A stretch of 64,000 bases of DNA from Burkholderia diffusa. Its GTDB lineage: Bacteria > Pseudomonadota > Gammaproteobacteria > Burkholderiales > Burkholderiaceae. The notes beneath the pieces were generated by a model. It was not told the origin of the DNA. It worked only from the letters and a program-made list of their open reading frames with translations, and ran no database searches. A program made the position numbers and the translations under genes. Location of the stretch: positions 2,356,001 through 2,420,000 of the forward strand of contig NZ_CP013363.1 of assembly GCF_001718315.1 (NCBI RefSeq), read 5' to 3'. Position 1 is the stretch's first letter. Each line of letters opens with the position of its first letter. Positions 43,236 to 51,773 of the stretch are shown here, piece by piece.

Positions 43236-44438
43236 ATGATCATCAAACCGCGCGTGCGTGGCTTCATCTGCGTGACGACTCATCCGGTCGGCTGCGAAGC
43301 CAACGTCAAGGAACAGATCGACTACGTGACTTCGCACGGCCCGATCGCCAACGGCCCGAAGAAGGTGCTCGTGATCGGCGCGTCGACGGGCTACGGCCTC
43401 GCCGCCCGGATCTCGGCCGCGTTTGGCTCGGGCGCGGACACGCTGGGCGTGTTCTTCGAGCGTGCCGGCAGCGAAACGAAGCCGGGCACCGCCGGCTGGT
43501 ACAACAGCGCCGCGTTCGAGAAATTCGCCGCGGAAAAGGGGCTCTATGCGCGCAGCATCAACGGCGACGCATTCTCCGACAAGGTCAAGCAGATCACGAT
43601 CGACACCATCAAGCAGGATCTCGGCAAGGTCGACCTGGTCGTCTACAGCCTCGCGGCACCGCGCCGCACGCATCCGAAGACGGGTGAAACGATCAGCTCG
43701 ACGCTGAAGCCGGTCGGCAAGTCGGTCACGTTCCGCGGCCTCGACACCGACAAGGAAGTGATCCGCGAAGTCTCGCTCGAGCCGGCGACGCAGGAAGAGA
43801 TCGACGGCACCGTCGCCGTGATGGGCGGCGAGGACTGGCAGATGTGGATCGACGCGCTCGCTGAAGCCGGCGTGCTGGCCGATGGCGCGAAGACGACCGC
43901 GTTCACGTATCTCGGCGAGCAGATCACGCACGACATCTACTGGAACGGCTCGATCGGCGAAGCGAAGAAGGATCTCGACAAGAAGGTGCTGTCGATCCGC
44001 GACAAGCTGGCCGCGCACGGCGGCGATGCCCGCGTGTCGGTGCTCAAAGCCGTCGTCACGCAGGCGAGCTCGGCGATCCCCATGATGCCGCTCTATCTGT
44101 CGCTGCTGTTCAAGGTGATGAAGGAAAAGGGCACGCACGAAGGCTGCATCGAGCAGGTGTACGGGCTTCTGAAGGACAGCATGTACGGTGCGACGCCGCA
44201 CATCGACGACGAAGGCCGCCTGCGCGCGGACTACAAGGAGCTCGATCCGCAAGTGCAGGCCAAGGTCGTCGCCATGTGGGACAAGGTGACGAACGAGAAC
44301 CTGTACGAGATGACCGACTTCGCCGGCTACAAGACCGAGTTCCTGCGCCTGTTCGGCTTCGAGATCGCCGGCGTCGACTACGACGCGGACGTGAACCCGG
44401 ACGTGAAGATCCCGGGCATCATCGACACCACGGTCTGA
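43236..44438 (+). CDS. fabV: Trans-2-enoyl-ACP reductase (NADH), FabV
   Basis: A 400-residue enoyl-ACP reductase, the final step of fatty-acid elongation. The sequence [20 protein letters not shown], the cofactor loop [33 protein letters not shown] and the active-site Y-x8-K in [12 protein letters not shown] are characteristic of FabV, which is much longer than FabI and lacks the triclosan-sensitive architecture. FabV confers natural triclosan tolerance in several Gram-negatives. Stand-alone gene with a short upstream spacer from the GbsR operator region; no fatty-acid genes nearby. Confidence 0.94.
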   Translation: MIIKPRVRGFICVTTHPVGCEANVKEQIDYVTSHGPIANGPKKVLVIGASTGYGLAARISAAFGSGADTLGVFFERAGSETKPGTAGWYNSAAFEKFAAEKGLYARSINGDAFSDKVKQITIDTIKQDLGKVDLVVYSLAAPRRTHPKTGETISSTLKPVGKSVTFRGLDTDKEVIREVSLEPATQEEIDGTVAVMGGEDWQMWIDALAEAGVLADGAKTTAFTYLGEQITHDIYWNGSIGEAKKDLDKKVLSIRDKLAAHGGDARVSVLKAVVTQASSAIPMMPLYLSLLFKVMKEKGTHEGCIEQVYGLLKDSMYGATPHIDDEGRLRADYKELDPQVQAKVVAMWDKVTNENLYEMTDFAGYKTEFLRLFGFEIAGVDYDADVNPDVKIPGIIDTTV

Positions 44439-44600
44439 CGGCCGGGCCCGCCGCGCACGACGCGGCGGCGGGCTGACTCTCCGGGGGCGAAGCCCGCACG
44501 GCGTCGCCCCGTCCGGACACATCCGCCGACAGCACGGTTCGCACCTTCGGTGCGAGTACGTCGGCGGCTCCCTCCGCGCATCGGGCGATCGCGCCCCGCG

Positions 44601-45179
44601 CTATTCGACCGCCCTTGCGGCATCCCACAGCGGCTGTCCGCCCAGCGCCGCATGCCATGCGCCGAAACGCCCGCGCCACGACTCGAACGGCTCCTTCAGC
44701 GGATGACGCGGATCGTCGCTGAGCGCATACGCCATCCCCTCGATCAGCCAGCGCGGCTTGGTCGCGACTGCGACGTTGCCGAGCACTTCGGCCTGGCGAT
44801 GATGGATCAGCTCGTGCGCGAGAAAGTAGGTCTGCCAGCCGCGCGGCGCGACGATCACGCCGAAATCCCCGAGCGTCAGTGCCGCGCGTTCGCCGAGACC
44901 GAATTGGTCTGCGCACTCGCGCGTCGAGCAGAACACGACGCGCGGTGCATCGCGAAACGGGCCCACGGCAGCCGCCGCGCGCGCATAACCGTCGCGATAG
45001 AGTTGCTGCGCGAAGCCGAACTTCGCGGGATCGTCGGTGCAGATGTCCGCGCTGGGACACGACACGCCGGGAAGCAGCGCGGGCGCGACGACGCGCAGCG
45101 GCTTGACGAGCGCGTAGGCGGCAATCGGCGCCGCGACGAGCAGGCCCGCGAGGGCGAAGGCAACATGGGAGCGTTTCAT
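44601..45179 (-). CDS. Membrane-anchored HExxH protein of unknown function
   Basis: A 192-residue protein with an N-terminal anchor MKRSHVAFALAGLLVAAPIA, then a periplasmic-side domain. It has cysteines in GVSCPSADICTDDP and FCSTRECADQFG that could form disulfides, and a zinc-peptidase-like motif HELIHHRQ in YFLAHELIHHRQAEVLG near residue 130, followed by KPRWLIEGMAYALSDDP, where E may be the third metal ligand (gluzincin-like). Family not recognised by name. I prefer ATG 45179 because it starts the hydrophobic anchor. Confidence 0.72.
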   Translation of the reverse strand: MKRSHVAFALAGLLVAAPIAAYALVKPLRVVAPALLPGVSCPSADICTDDPAKFGFAQQLYRDGYARAAAAVGPFRDAPRVVFCSTRECADQFGLGERAALTLGDFGVIVAPRGWQTYFLAHELIHHRQAEVLGNVAVATKPRWLIEGMAYALSDDPRHPLKEPFESWRGRFGAWHAALGGQPLWDAARAVE

Positions 45180-45342
45180 GGAGGCGGCAATTCCGTTGGC
45201 AGTACGGTGGTCCAGCACGAATATATCGGAGCGGCGCCGTCGCGGGCCAGCTTTTTCCGTTCCGTCCGGCGTTCGGCGCCCGGCCGCGCTCCGCCGCGCG
45301 CCGCGCCGATCGCGAACCGGATCGCGATCGCACCCGGCGTGG

Positions 45343-45873
45343 CTACGCGAGCTGCTTGTGAAAATACGTCGTCGCGCACAATGCGCCGTCGGGCATCAGC
45401 GCGAAGTTCGGCACGACGCCGACGCGCTGCCACCCGGCCCGCTCGTACAGACGCTCGGCATCGCCGCCCGTCACGGTATCGAGCACGAGCACGGTCTTGC
45501 CGGCATCGCGCGCGGCGTCATCGGCGGCCGCCATCAGCCGCGCCGCGATTCCCTGCCGGCGTGCATGACGTGACACGAGCATCTTCGCGATGTCCGCGCG
45601 ATGCGGCTGGTTCTCCGGCTGCGCGGTCACGATCTGGACGGTGCCGACGATCCGGCCGGCGGCGTCCTCGGCCACCAGCAGGATGCGCTCGCCGCTCGCG
45701 ACACCGTCGGCGACGCGCGTCCAGAATGCAACGGCGGTCGAGCGTGCGATCGGCAACATGAAGCTCACGGACGCGCCGCCTTCGACGCAGTCGATCAGCA
45801 CGTCGGCCAGTGCGTCGATGCACGCATGCGCTTCGCTTGCATCGACGCGCCGCACGGTCACGGATTCGGTCAT
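45343..45873 (-). CDS. GNAT-family N-acetyltransferase
   Basis: A 176-residue acetyltransferase. The acetyl-CoA loop is in MLVSRHARRQGIAARLMAAA (R/Q-x-x-G-x-G/A) near residues 100-120; VLDTVTGGDAERLYERAGWQ is typical of the C-terminal half. GGAGAG lies before ATG 45873. The substrate is unknown. It is divergent from the ArsR gene. Nothing in the sequence identifies a drug or amino-acid target. Confidence 0.85.
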   Translation of the reverse strand: MTESVTVRRVDASEAHACIDALADVLIDCVEGGASVSFMLPIARSTAVAFWTRVADGVASGERILLVAEDAAGRIVGTVQIVTAQPENQPHRADIAKMLVSRHARRQGIAARLMAAADDAARDAGKTVLVLDTVTGGDAERLYERAGWQRVGVVPNFALMPDGALCATTYFHKQLA

Positions 45874-46061
45874 ACGCTCTCCGGTATATCGGGCCGGGCA
45901 CGCGCTCGATCGGCGTGCGCCCGGATCGAATGAAATGCCGGCGTGCGGTCGCTGCATGCGCAACGGCCGCCGGCGCCGGGCAACACGGCGCCCAGTTCGA
46001 TCGGCGCGTGTTACCGCCCCATCATGCTACGCGATGGAAAATCCCGCTGCATCGCCTATGC

Positions 46062-46077
46062 TTAGCCGTATGGCTAA
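46062..46077. promoter_or_regulatory. ArsR operator overlapping the start codon
   Basis: TTAGCC-GTAT-GGCTAA has perfect 6-bp arms and contains the likely ATG of the ArsR gene (46070). Such placement suggests an autorepressor site and possibly a leaderless mRNA. Confidence 0.6.
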
Positions 46078-46447
46078 CTTTCAACCCGGTATCAGCGACG
46101 TATTCCACGCACTCGCCGATCCAACTCGCTGCGCGATCATCGGCGCGCTCGGCAACGGCGGGCAGACCGTTTCGGAACTGGCCGCGCCGTTCGGCATGGC
46201 GCTGCCGTCGTTCATGAAGCATCTCGCGGTGCTCGAGCGCAGCGGCCTCGTCACGACCCGGAAAACCGGCCGCTCGCGCACCTGCGAACTGGTCGGCAGC
46301 CGGCTGGCGGAGGCCGAGCAGTGGCTCGCCGCGCAACGCGCTCAATGGGAAGCGCGCGCCGATCGTCTCGTGGAATTCGTCGAACGCCGTCACCAGGAGG
46401 AGCAAGCGCATGTCAGTCAGCCACGTCGCCCCCGCCGAAGCCCATGA
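46070..46447 (+). CDS. ArsR-family transcriptional regulator
   Basis: A 125-residue winged-helix regulator: FHALADPTRCAIIGALGNGG, TVSELAAPFGMALPSFMKHL, and VLERSGLVTTRKTGRSRTC are the ArsR/HTH_20 core. It lacks the metal-binding cysteine pair of classical ArsR, as is usual for members linked to SRPBCC genes. It overlaps the following SRPBCC gene by 38 bp, and the pair is a widespread ArsR-AHSA1 operon. ATG 46070 is used here; 46058 is an alternative in frame. The GTAT-centred palindrome at its start suggests autoregulation. Confidence 0.85.
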   Translation: MANFQPGISDVFHALADPTRCAIIGALGNGGQTVSELAAPFGMALPSFMKHLAVLERSGLVTTRKTGRSRTCELVGSRLAEAEQWLAAQRAQWEARADRLVEFVERRHQEEQAHVSQPRRPRRSP

Positions 46448-46895
46448 CCTCGTCATCACGCGCACGCTGCGTGCGCCGCGCCAGGCACTCTGGCGCGCAT
46501 GGACCGATCCGGAATTGCTGAAGGAATGGTGGTGCCCGAAACCGTGGACCACGGAAGTGCGCGCGTTCGACCTGCGCCCGGGCGGCGCCTTCCACACGTT
46601 CATGCGCGGCCCCGACGGCGGCACGAGCGACAACCCCGGCTGCTTCCTCGAAATCGTGCCGGAAGCGCGAATCGCATTCACGTCGATGCTCACGGGCGGC
46701 TGGCGGCCACAGGTGCCGTGGCTCGGCTTCACGGCCGTCATCACGATGACCGACGACCCCACCGGCTGCCGCTACGAGGCGCGCGTGATGCATCCCGATG
46801 CCGCGACGCGCGAGCGCCACGAGGCGCTCGGCTTTTTCGAGGGCTGGAACATCTGCATCACGCAACTCGACGAATTCGCGGCCGCATTGCGCTGA
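46410..46895 (+). CDS. SRPBCC/AHSA1-domain protein
   Basis: A 161-residue START-like domain protein (AHSA1). Features: HDLVITRTLRAPRQALWRAW, LLKEWWCPKPWTTEVRAFDL and PGGAFHTFMRGPDGG. It begins after AGGAGG inside the end of the ArsR gene. AHSA1-type proteins bind small hydrophobic ligands; the C-terminal GFFEGWNICITQLDEFAAAL forms the long helix closing the cavity. Function probably ligand sensing or detoxification, but unknown. Confidence 0.86.
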   Translation: MSVSHVAPAEAHDLVITRTLRAPRQALWRAWTDPELLKEWWCPKPWTTEVRAFDLRPGGAFHTFMRGPDGGTSDNPGCFLEIVPEARIAFTSMLTGGWRPQVPWLGFTAVITMTDDPTGCRYEARVMHPDAATRERHEALGFFEGWNICITQLDEFAAALR

Positions 46896-47015
46896 ATGCG
46901 GCCGCATGCGCGGACCATTGCAAGCCGCCGCGCGCGCGCCTAGGATTCCTGAAGGAAGCATGACGACACGCCGGCATCCGGCGTGCACCGTCGTGCGCGT
47001 TGCGCGGGAGGCCAC

Positions 47016-47492
47016 ATGCTGCACATGCACACGCATTCGACTCGGGTCAGCCGGCACCTGAACGCGCCGCGCGGGCGCGTCTACCGCGCGCTGCTCGATC
47101 CACACGCCGTCGAACAATGGAAAGTGCCCGACGGCATGACGTGCCGCGTGCACGCATACGACACGCGCGAAGGCGGCGCGCTGCGCGTATCGCTGAGCTA
47201 CGACGAACCGTCGGACGGCACCGGCAAGACCACCGCGCACACCGACACCTATCACGGCCGCTTCGTGACGCTCGTGCCGGACGAGCGGATCGTCGAAATC
47301 GACGTGTTCGAAACCGACGATCCGATGCTGCGCGGTGCGATGACGGTCACGATTACGCTGTCCGACGAAGCAGGCGGCACGCGCGTCGACGCGGTACACG
47401 ACGGTGTGCCGCCCGGCGTGCCGGCCGCCGACAACGAGGCCGGCTGGCAAATGGCGCTCGCGCGACTGGCCGCCTTGGTCGAGTCGGGTTAG
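47016..47492 (+). CDS. SRPBCC/AHSA1-domain protein (second)
   Basis: A 158-residue SRPBCC protein starting at ATG 47016 after GGGAGG. RVSRHLNAPRGRVYRALLDP and VEQWKVPDGMTCRVHAYDTR match the AHSA1 start, and DNEAGWQMALARLAALVESG is the C-terminal helix. It lies 120 bp behind the first SRPBCC gene and is probably in the same ArsR-led transcript. The two proteins are distant paralogues, not recent duplicates. Confidence 0.83.
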   Translation: MLHMHTHSTRVSRHLNAPRGRVYRALLDPHAVEQWKVPDGMTCRVHAYDTREGGALRVSLSYDEPSDGTGKTTAHTDTYHGRFVTLVPDERIVEIDVFETDDPMLRGAMTVTITLSDEAGGTRVDAVHDGVPPGVPAADNEAGWQMALARLAALVESG

Positions 47493-47679
47493 CGTGTGCT
47501 GATCGTGCGCTAACGCGTGATACCGTCCCGGAGCCGCGGCAGCGTTGTGGCCGTGCGTGCCCCCAGCCAGCGCGGCAGCGCGAAACGCTGCCGCGTGCGA
47601 CACTGGCCCGCCACTGCGTGCATCGCCCCGCCCGGCCTCCGCACGCGCCGATCCGGATCCACACGAGGAACCCCAGACG

Positions 47680-48318
47680 ATGAACACCGCGCGCACCGCC
47701 ACCTGGTATTTCGATTTCGTTTCGCCGTTCGCGTATCTGCAGCAGGAACGGTTCGACCAATTGCCGCCTGTCGTCGCATACGAGCCGAAACCGATCGTGC
47801 TCGGCGCGCTGCTCACCCACTGGGGCCAGAAAGCGCCGGCCGAGATCGCCGCGAAGCGCATCTTCACCTATCGCCACGCGCAATACCGCGCGGAGAAGCT
47901 CGGCGTTCCATTCCGGATGCCGCCCGCGCATCCGTTCAACCCGATTCGACCGCTGCGTCTCGCGATCGCGATGGGCAGCTCGCCCGACGCGATCCGGCGG
48001 ATTTTCCGGTACATCTGGCGCGACGGCCACGACGTATCGACGCCGGACGGCTTCGCCGCGCTGTGCGAGGCGGTCGGCTTTCCCAAAGGCGTAACGGCCG
48101 TCGATGCCCCACCGGTGAAGGATGCGCTGCGCGCGAACACCGATCAGGCGATCGCGCACGGCGTGTTCGGCGTGCCGACCTTCGAGCTCGACGGCGACTT
48201 GTTCTGGGGTGACGATGCGAGCGACATGTTCGTAGACTGCGCGACGTCCCGCGCATGGCTCGACTCGCCCGAAGTGCGCCGCATCAGCGCGTTGCCCGAA
48301 GGCATCCGGCGCGGTTGA
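47680..48318 (+). CDS. DsbA-fold 2-hydroxychromene-2-carboxylate isomerase-family protein
   Basis: A 212-residue GST-kappa/DsbA-like protein. WYFDFVSPFAYLQQERF holds the catalytic serine (SPF) in place of the DsbA cysteine pair; HPFNPIRPLRLAIA and AHGVFGVPTFELDGDLFWGDD contain the cis-proline glutathione site. NahD-type enzymes isomerise 2-hydroxychromene-2-carboxylate in naphthalene degradation, but many chromosomal homologues have unknown substrates. ATG 47680 follows CGAGGAA. Neighbours give no pathway link. Confidence 0.85.
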   Translation: MNTARTATWYFDFVSPFAYLQQERFDQLPPVVAYEPKPIVLGALLTHWGQKAPAEIAAKRIFTYRHAQYRAEKLGVPFRMPPAHPFNPIRPLRLAIAMGSSPDAIRRIFRYIWRDGHDVSTPDGFAALCEAVGFPKGVTAVDAPPVKDALRANTDQAIAHGVFGVPTFELDGDLFWGDDASDMFVDCATSRAWLDSPEVRRISALPEGIRRG

Positions 48319-48846
48319 CGGCACGTGCGACGATGCTCGTGTGTCGCGCCCTCCGACGGGCGGCGGCACGGCTTCGCGCGTCATCGCGACGAAGTGCACA
48401 AGCAGCGCCTGCGCAGGCGCTGCCGGCAAATGTGGAGCGGACAGGCCCGCACGGCGCGGGCACACATTTTCTTTGATTTTCGTTCGTTCCTGCGCGGCCC
48501 GGCGCAGCACGGCAGATCCGCGCGAGACGCGACGCCGATACGATCATCCGATGCAAGATCCGCCGTGGCTCGCCGAATTGTCCAGTTCAACCGATTATTT
48601 TTAGACGATGCGCGATGAATGCGCGCGCAACTGTCATACGATATCGCCCGGCCGCGCCACACGGTCATTTCCAATCCGGCCCCATCGGAAAATCACGTTT
48701 TTCTCAGGGGAATCCCGGTATTTTTTCCCATTTTCTTCGAAATTACCGGTGACATACTTGGCCCCCATTGCGCTCCTGTGTGAGCGCGCTTCCTGATGCC
48801 TGCCGGTCGCGTCTCATGTGCTGCGTGTCCGCCAGGGTCGCAGAAC
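48319..48846. other. 528-bp intergenic region with 22-bp palindrome
   Basis: No supported gene. A perfect, loop-free palindrome of 11-bp arms GCAGCGCCTGC/GCAGGCGCTGC lies at 48402-48423, 84 bp after the preceding gene. The last 250 bp are more AT-rich and likely hold the PAP2 gene promoter. Confidence 0.55.
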
Positions 48847-49542
48847 ATGAACAATTTCGACACCACGATCCAGGTCTTCCTCACCCACATCACGTTCGGA
48901 CCGCTGATGAATCACGCGATCCGCGTGATCGCCGGCCTCTATACGTTCAAGGGCTTCATCCTCATCCCCGTTCTGTGCTGGCTGTGGTTCCAGCCGGGAC
49001 CGGCACGCGAACGGCAACGCGAGCTTGTCGTCGCGACGGTCGCGAGCGGGCTCGTCGCGCTCGCGTTCGGCCGCCTGCTCGCGAAAGTCCTGCCGTTCCG
49101 TGTGCGGCCGATCTACAACGCCGACCTGCACCTGCATTTCCCGTCCGAGGAGTTGCGCGCGGCCACGCTGCAGGCATGGAGTTCGTTTCCGAGCGATCAC
49201 GCGATGCTGTGGATGGCGATCGCAACGGGCATCTTCATCATCTCGCGCCGCGCCGGCGTGGCCGCGCTGCTGTATGCGGTCGTGTTCATCTGCGTGCCGC
49301 GCGCGTATCTCGGCTATCACTATCCGACCGACCTGATCGCCGGCGCCGCAATCGGCATCGCGATCGCGTGGCTGCTGACGCGCGATGCGATCCGATCGCG
49401 CTTCGCGCCGCAGGTGCTGGAGGCGATCCGGCGCTTCCCCGCGCCGGCCTATACGCTCGCGTTCCTGCTCTGCTTCGAGCTGATCACGCAGTTCGACGAA
49501 CTGCTGACGCTTGCGCAGTCGGTCAAGCACACGACGATGTAG
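48847..49542 (+). CDS. PAP2-family phosphatase, membrane-bound
   Basis: A 231-residue protein with about six hydrophobic segments. The three phosphatase motifs are visible: KVLPFRVRP (K-x6-R-P) near residue 78, SSFPSDHAM (P-S-x-H) near 115-123 and PRAYLGYHYPTD (R-x5-H-x3-D) near 155-166. Such enzymes dephosphorylate undecaprenyl pyrophosphate or phosphatidic acid/lipid A on the periplasmic side. ATG 48847 chosen because MNNFDTTIQVFLTH is family-like. Stand-alone gene. Confidence 0.88.
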   Translation: MNNFDTTIQVFLTHITFGPLMNHAIRVIAGLYTFKGFILIPVLCWLWFQPGPARERQRELVVATVASGLVALAFGRLLAKVLPFRVRPIYNADLHLHFPSEELRAATLQAWSSFPSDHAMLWMAIATGIFIISRRAGVAALLYAVVFICVPRAYLGYHYPTDLIAGAAIGIAIAWLLTRDAIRSRFAPQVLEAIRRFPAPAYTLAFLLCFELITQFDELLTLAQSVKHTTM

Positions 49543-49678
49543 CGGGACGACGCCGCGATGCATCCGCTGCTGTCGTCACGACGCCCCGCCACGCGCTGCC
49601 GGCCCTGCGCGGCAGCATCACGCGCTGCGCGCGCCGCCGGGCGGGTCGCCGCCGCGTCGTCGACCGCAGCCATGCAAG

Positions 49679-50338
49679 TCAGTCGCGATCGGGCGCGCCG
49701 AGCGGGAAGAACGCACGATACGGCCGCGCCTCGTCGACCGCACGCGCGAACGACGGCCGCGCAAGCAGCCGCTTGCGATACGCGATCACGTTCGCGAACG
49801 ACGGGTCGATCCGGTGCGTCCAGTCCGCGTAGAACAGGAACGGCGCCGCGCCGCAGTCGGCGAGGCTGAAGCGGTCGCCGGCCGCCCATTCGCGATCCGC
49901 CATCGTTCGGTCCAGCCATGCATACGACGTTTCGAGCATCGCGCGCGCATCGGCAACGCCCCGCGCATCGCGCTCGTGCGCCGGCCGCAGCGCATCGAAC
50001 ACCACCTTCTGCTGCGGCGTCGACACATAGTTGTCGAAGAAGCGGTCCATCGTCCGCACTTCCAGCGCCGCGCGCCGATCGTCGGGCACCAGCCGCACGG
50101 GGCCCGGATGGTAGAGATCGAGATACTCGACGATGATCGTCGCCTCGATCACGGTGCGGCCCGCGTCGACGAGCACCGGGAAGCGCTTCAGCGGCCACAG
50201 CGCAGCCAGTTCCTGCATCGGCTTCGGATCGTCGTGCGCGAGCACGCGATACGCAAACGGCGTGCCGTTCTCGTACAGCGCGGTCAGCACCTTCTGGCAG
50301 TAGGAGGAAAAGGGATGGGCGTATAGCGTGGGCGTCAT
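49679..50338 (-). CDS. Glutathione S-transferase
   Basis: A 219-residue GST. The first domain has LYAHPFSSYCQKVLTALYEN (possible S/C catalytic region) and FPVLVDAGRTVIEATIIVEY with cis-Pro and E-A glutathione site; the helical domain has FSLADCGAAPFLFYADW. It lies 133 bp downstream of the convergent-flanked PRF gene on the same strand. Substrate unknown. It resembles the group of proteobacterial GSTs with a Ser/Cys rather than Tyr active residue. Confidence 0.87.
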   Translation of the reverse strand: MTPTLYAHPFSSYCQKVLTALYENGTPFAYRVLAHDDPKPMQELAALWPLKRFPVLVDAGRTVIEATIIVEYLDLYHPGPVRLVPDDRRAALEVRTMDRFFDNYVSTPQQKVVFDALRPAHERDARGVADARAMLETSYAWLDRTMADREWAAGDRFSLADCGAAPFLFYADWTHRIDPSFANVIAYRKRLLARPSFARAVDEARPYRAFFPLGAPDRD

Positions 50339-50470
50339 CGCGTGGTCTCTCAGGGGTTTCGGCGCCGCGTCATGCGGCGCCACGTGATCGGATACCTTGA
50401 CGACGAACGGCACCTGGCCGATTCGACGCCGGTCCGAACAATTTTTTCTCGGTCTTGCGTCACCGCGCCG

Positions 50471-51541
50471 CTACGGCCGGCCGTCCATCACGACGCGGCC
50501 CTCGCCGCGCCAGCGCAGCATCCCTCCGCCGAGGTTCGCGACGGCATCGAAACCGGCCTTCCGCAGGATCACGGTCGCCTGCGCGGAGCGGCCGCCCGCG
50601 CGGCACACGGTCACGATCGGCCGGTCGCATGCAAGCTCGCCGGTGCGCGCGGCCAGTTCGCCGAGCGGAATCGGCATCGCGCCGGGCAGATGGCCGAGCG
50701 GGCCGGTGAATTCGTCCGGCTCGCGCACGTCGACCACCTGTACCGCCCACAGGTGATCCTCGAGCCACTGCGGATCGATTTCCCAGAACCCGGCGAACGT
50801 ATAGACGAGGGGCGCCCAGTCGGGCGCCGCCTGCGCGTCGGGCGCGTTCGCGGCAACGCCGCACTGCAGGTTCGCGGGCACCGCGACGTCGATCTGGCGT
50901 GGATGCGCAAGCCCGAGGTTGCACATGTAGCCCGCGAAATCGTCTTCGCTGAGATCGCCGCCGAGGCGCGGATTGAAGCGCCGCTCCTCGCCGACGCTCG
51001 TCACCGTCAACCCGCGATAGTCGTGCGCCGGGTACAGCAGGCATGCGGCCGGCAGCGTGAAGAGCCGGCCGTGGACCGCGCGATACAGCGCGCGCGGGTC
51101 GCCCTGCTGGAAATCGGTGCGGCCGGTGCCGCGAATCAGCAGGCAGTCGCCGGTGAATGCCATCGATTCGTCGTCGAGCACGAGGCTGATGCAGCCGCTC
51201 GTATGGCCCGGCGTCGCGCGCACGGTCAGGTAGCGCGTGCCGAACGTACAGCGATCGCCGTCGTTCAGGTAGCGGTCGGCGCCCTGCGCGCCGCTCGCGG
51301 CCGAAATCGCGATCGCGCTGCCGGTGCGCTGTTTCAGCAGCCACGCGCCCGTCACGTGATCGGCGTGCACGTGCGTATCGATGGTCGCGACGAGCCGCAG
51401 CCCGAGTTCGTCGAGCAGTGCCGCATCGCGGCGCACCTGCTCGAACACGGGGTCGATCAGCAGCGCCTCGCCCGATGCGCGGTCGGCAAGCAGATACGTG
51501 TAGGTCGACGATTGCGGGTCGAAGAGTTGCCGGAAGATCAT
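50471..51541 (-). CDS. Persulfide dioxygenase-rhodanese fusion protein (ETHE1-like MBL + rhodanese)
   Basis: A 356-residue two-domain enzyme. The metallo-beta-lactamase-fold dioxygenase (1-240) has the iron motif THVHADHVTGAW (H-x-H-x-D-H), ATPGHTSGCISLVL and GDCLLIRGTGRTDFQQG. The rhodanese domain (260-356) has VVDVREPDEFTGPLGHLPGA and the catalytic cysteine in TVCRAGGRSAQAT. PRF proteins, described in Burkholderia, oxidise glutathione persulfide to sulfite and transfer sulfur to thiosulfate. ATG 51541 is chosen by the family start MIFRQLFDPQSSTYTYLL. It is divergent from an ArgP-like LysR gene. Confidence 0.92.
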   Translation of the reverse strand: MIFRQLFDPQSSTYTYLLADRASGEALLIDPVFEQVRRDAALLDELGLRLVATIDTHVHADHVTGAWLLKQRTGSAIAISAASGAQGADRYLNDGDRCTFGTRYLTVRATPGHTSGCISLVLDDESMAFTGDCLLIRGTGRTDFQQGDPRALYRAVHGRLFTLPAACLLYPAHDYRGLTVTSVGEERRFNPRLGGDLSEDDFAGYMCNLGLAHPRQIDVAVPANLQCGVAANAPDAQAAPDWAPLVYTFAGFWEIDPQWLEDHLWAVQVVDVREPDEFTGPLGHLPGAMPIPLGELAARTGELACDRPIVTVCRAGGRSAQATVILRKAGFDAVANLGGGMLRWRGEGRVVMDGRP

Positions 51542-51773
51542 CGCGAAGTCGCTCCGTCGGCTGGGCGTGTCGGTTGGGTGAAGGATGCGGGTCGTACGCC
51601 CGCACCGCGTGTATCGCCGGCGCGCGGCGCGCACGTTCATACAGCGTAGTCCAAAACACGCGCACCACCGGCATCGCCGGCGCGGCGGGACGTCGCGACG
51701 CGCCATGAGCGCCGCACGCGCTGCCTTACACTACCGCCTGTTCTCGTCTTACGTTCACAGGAATTGCATCGAC

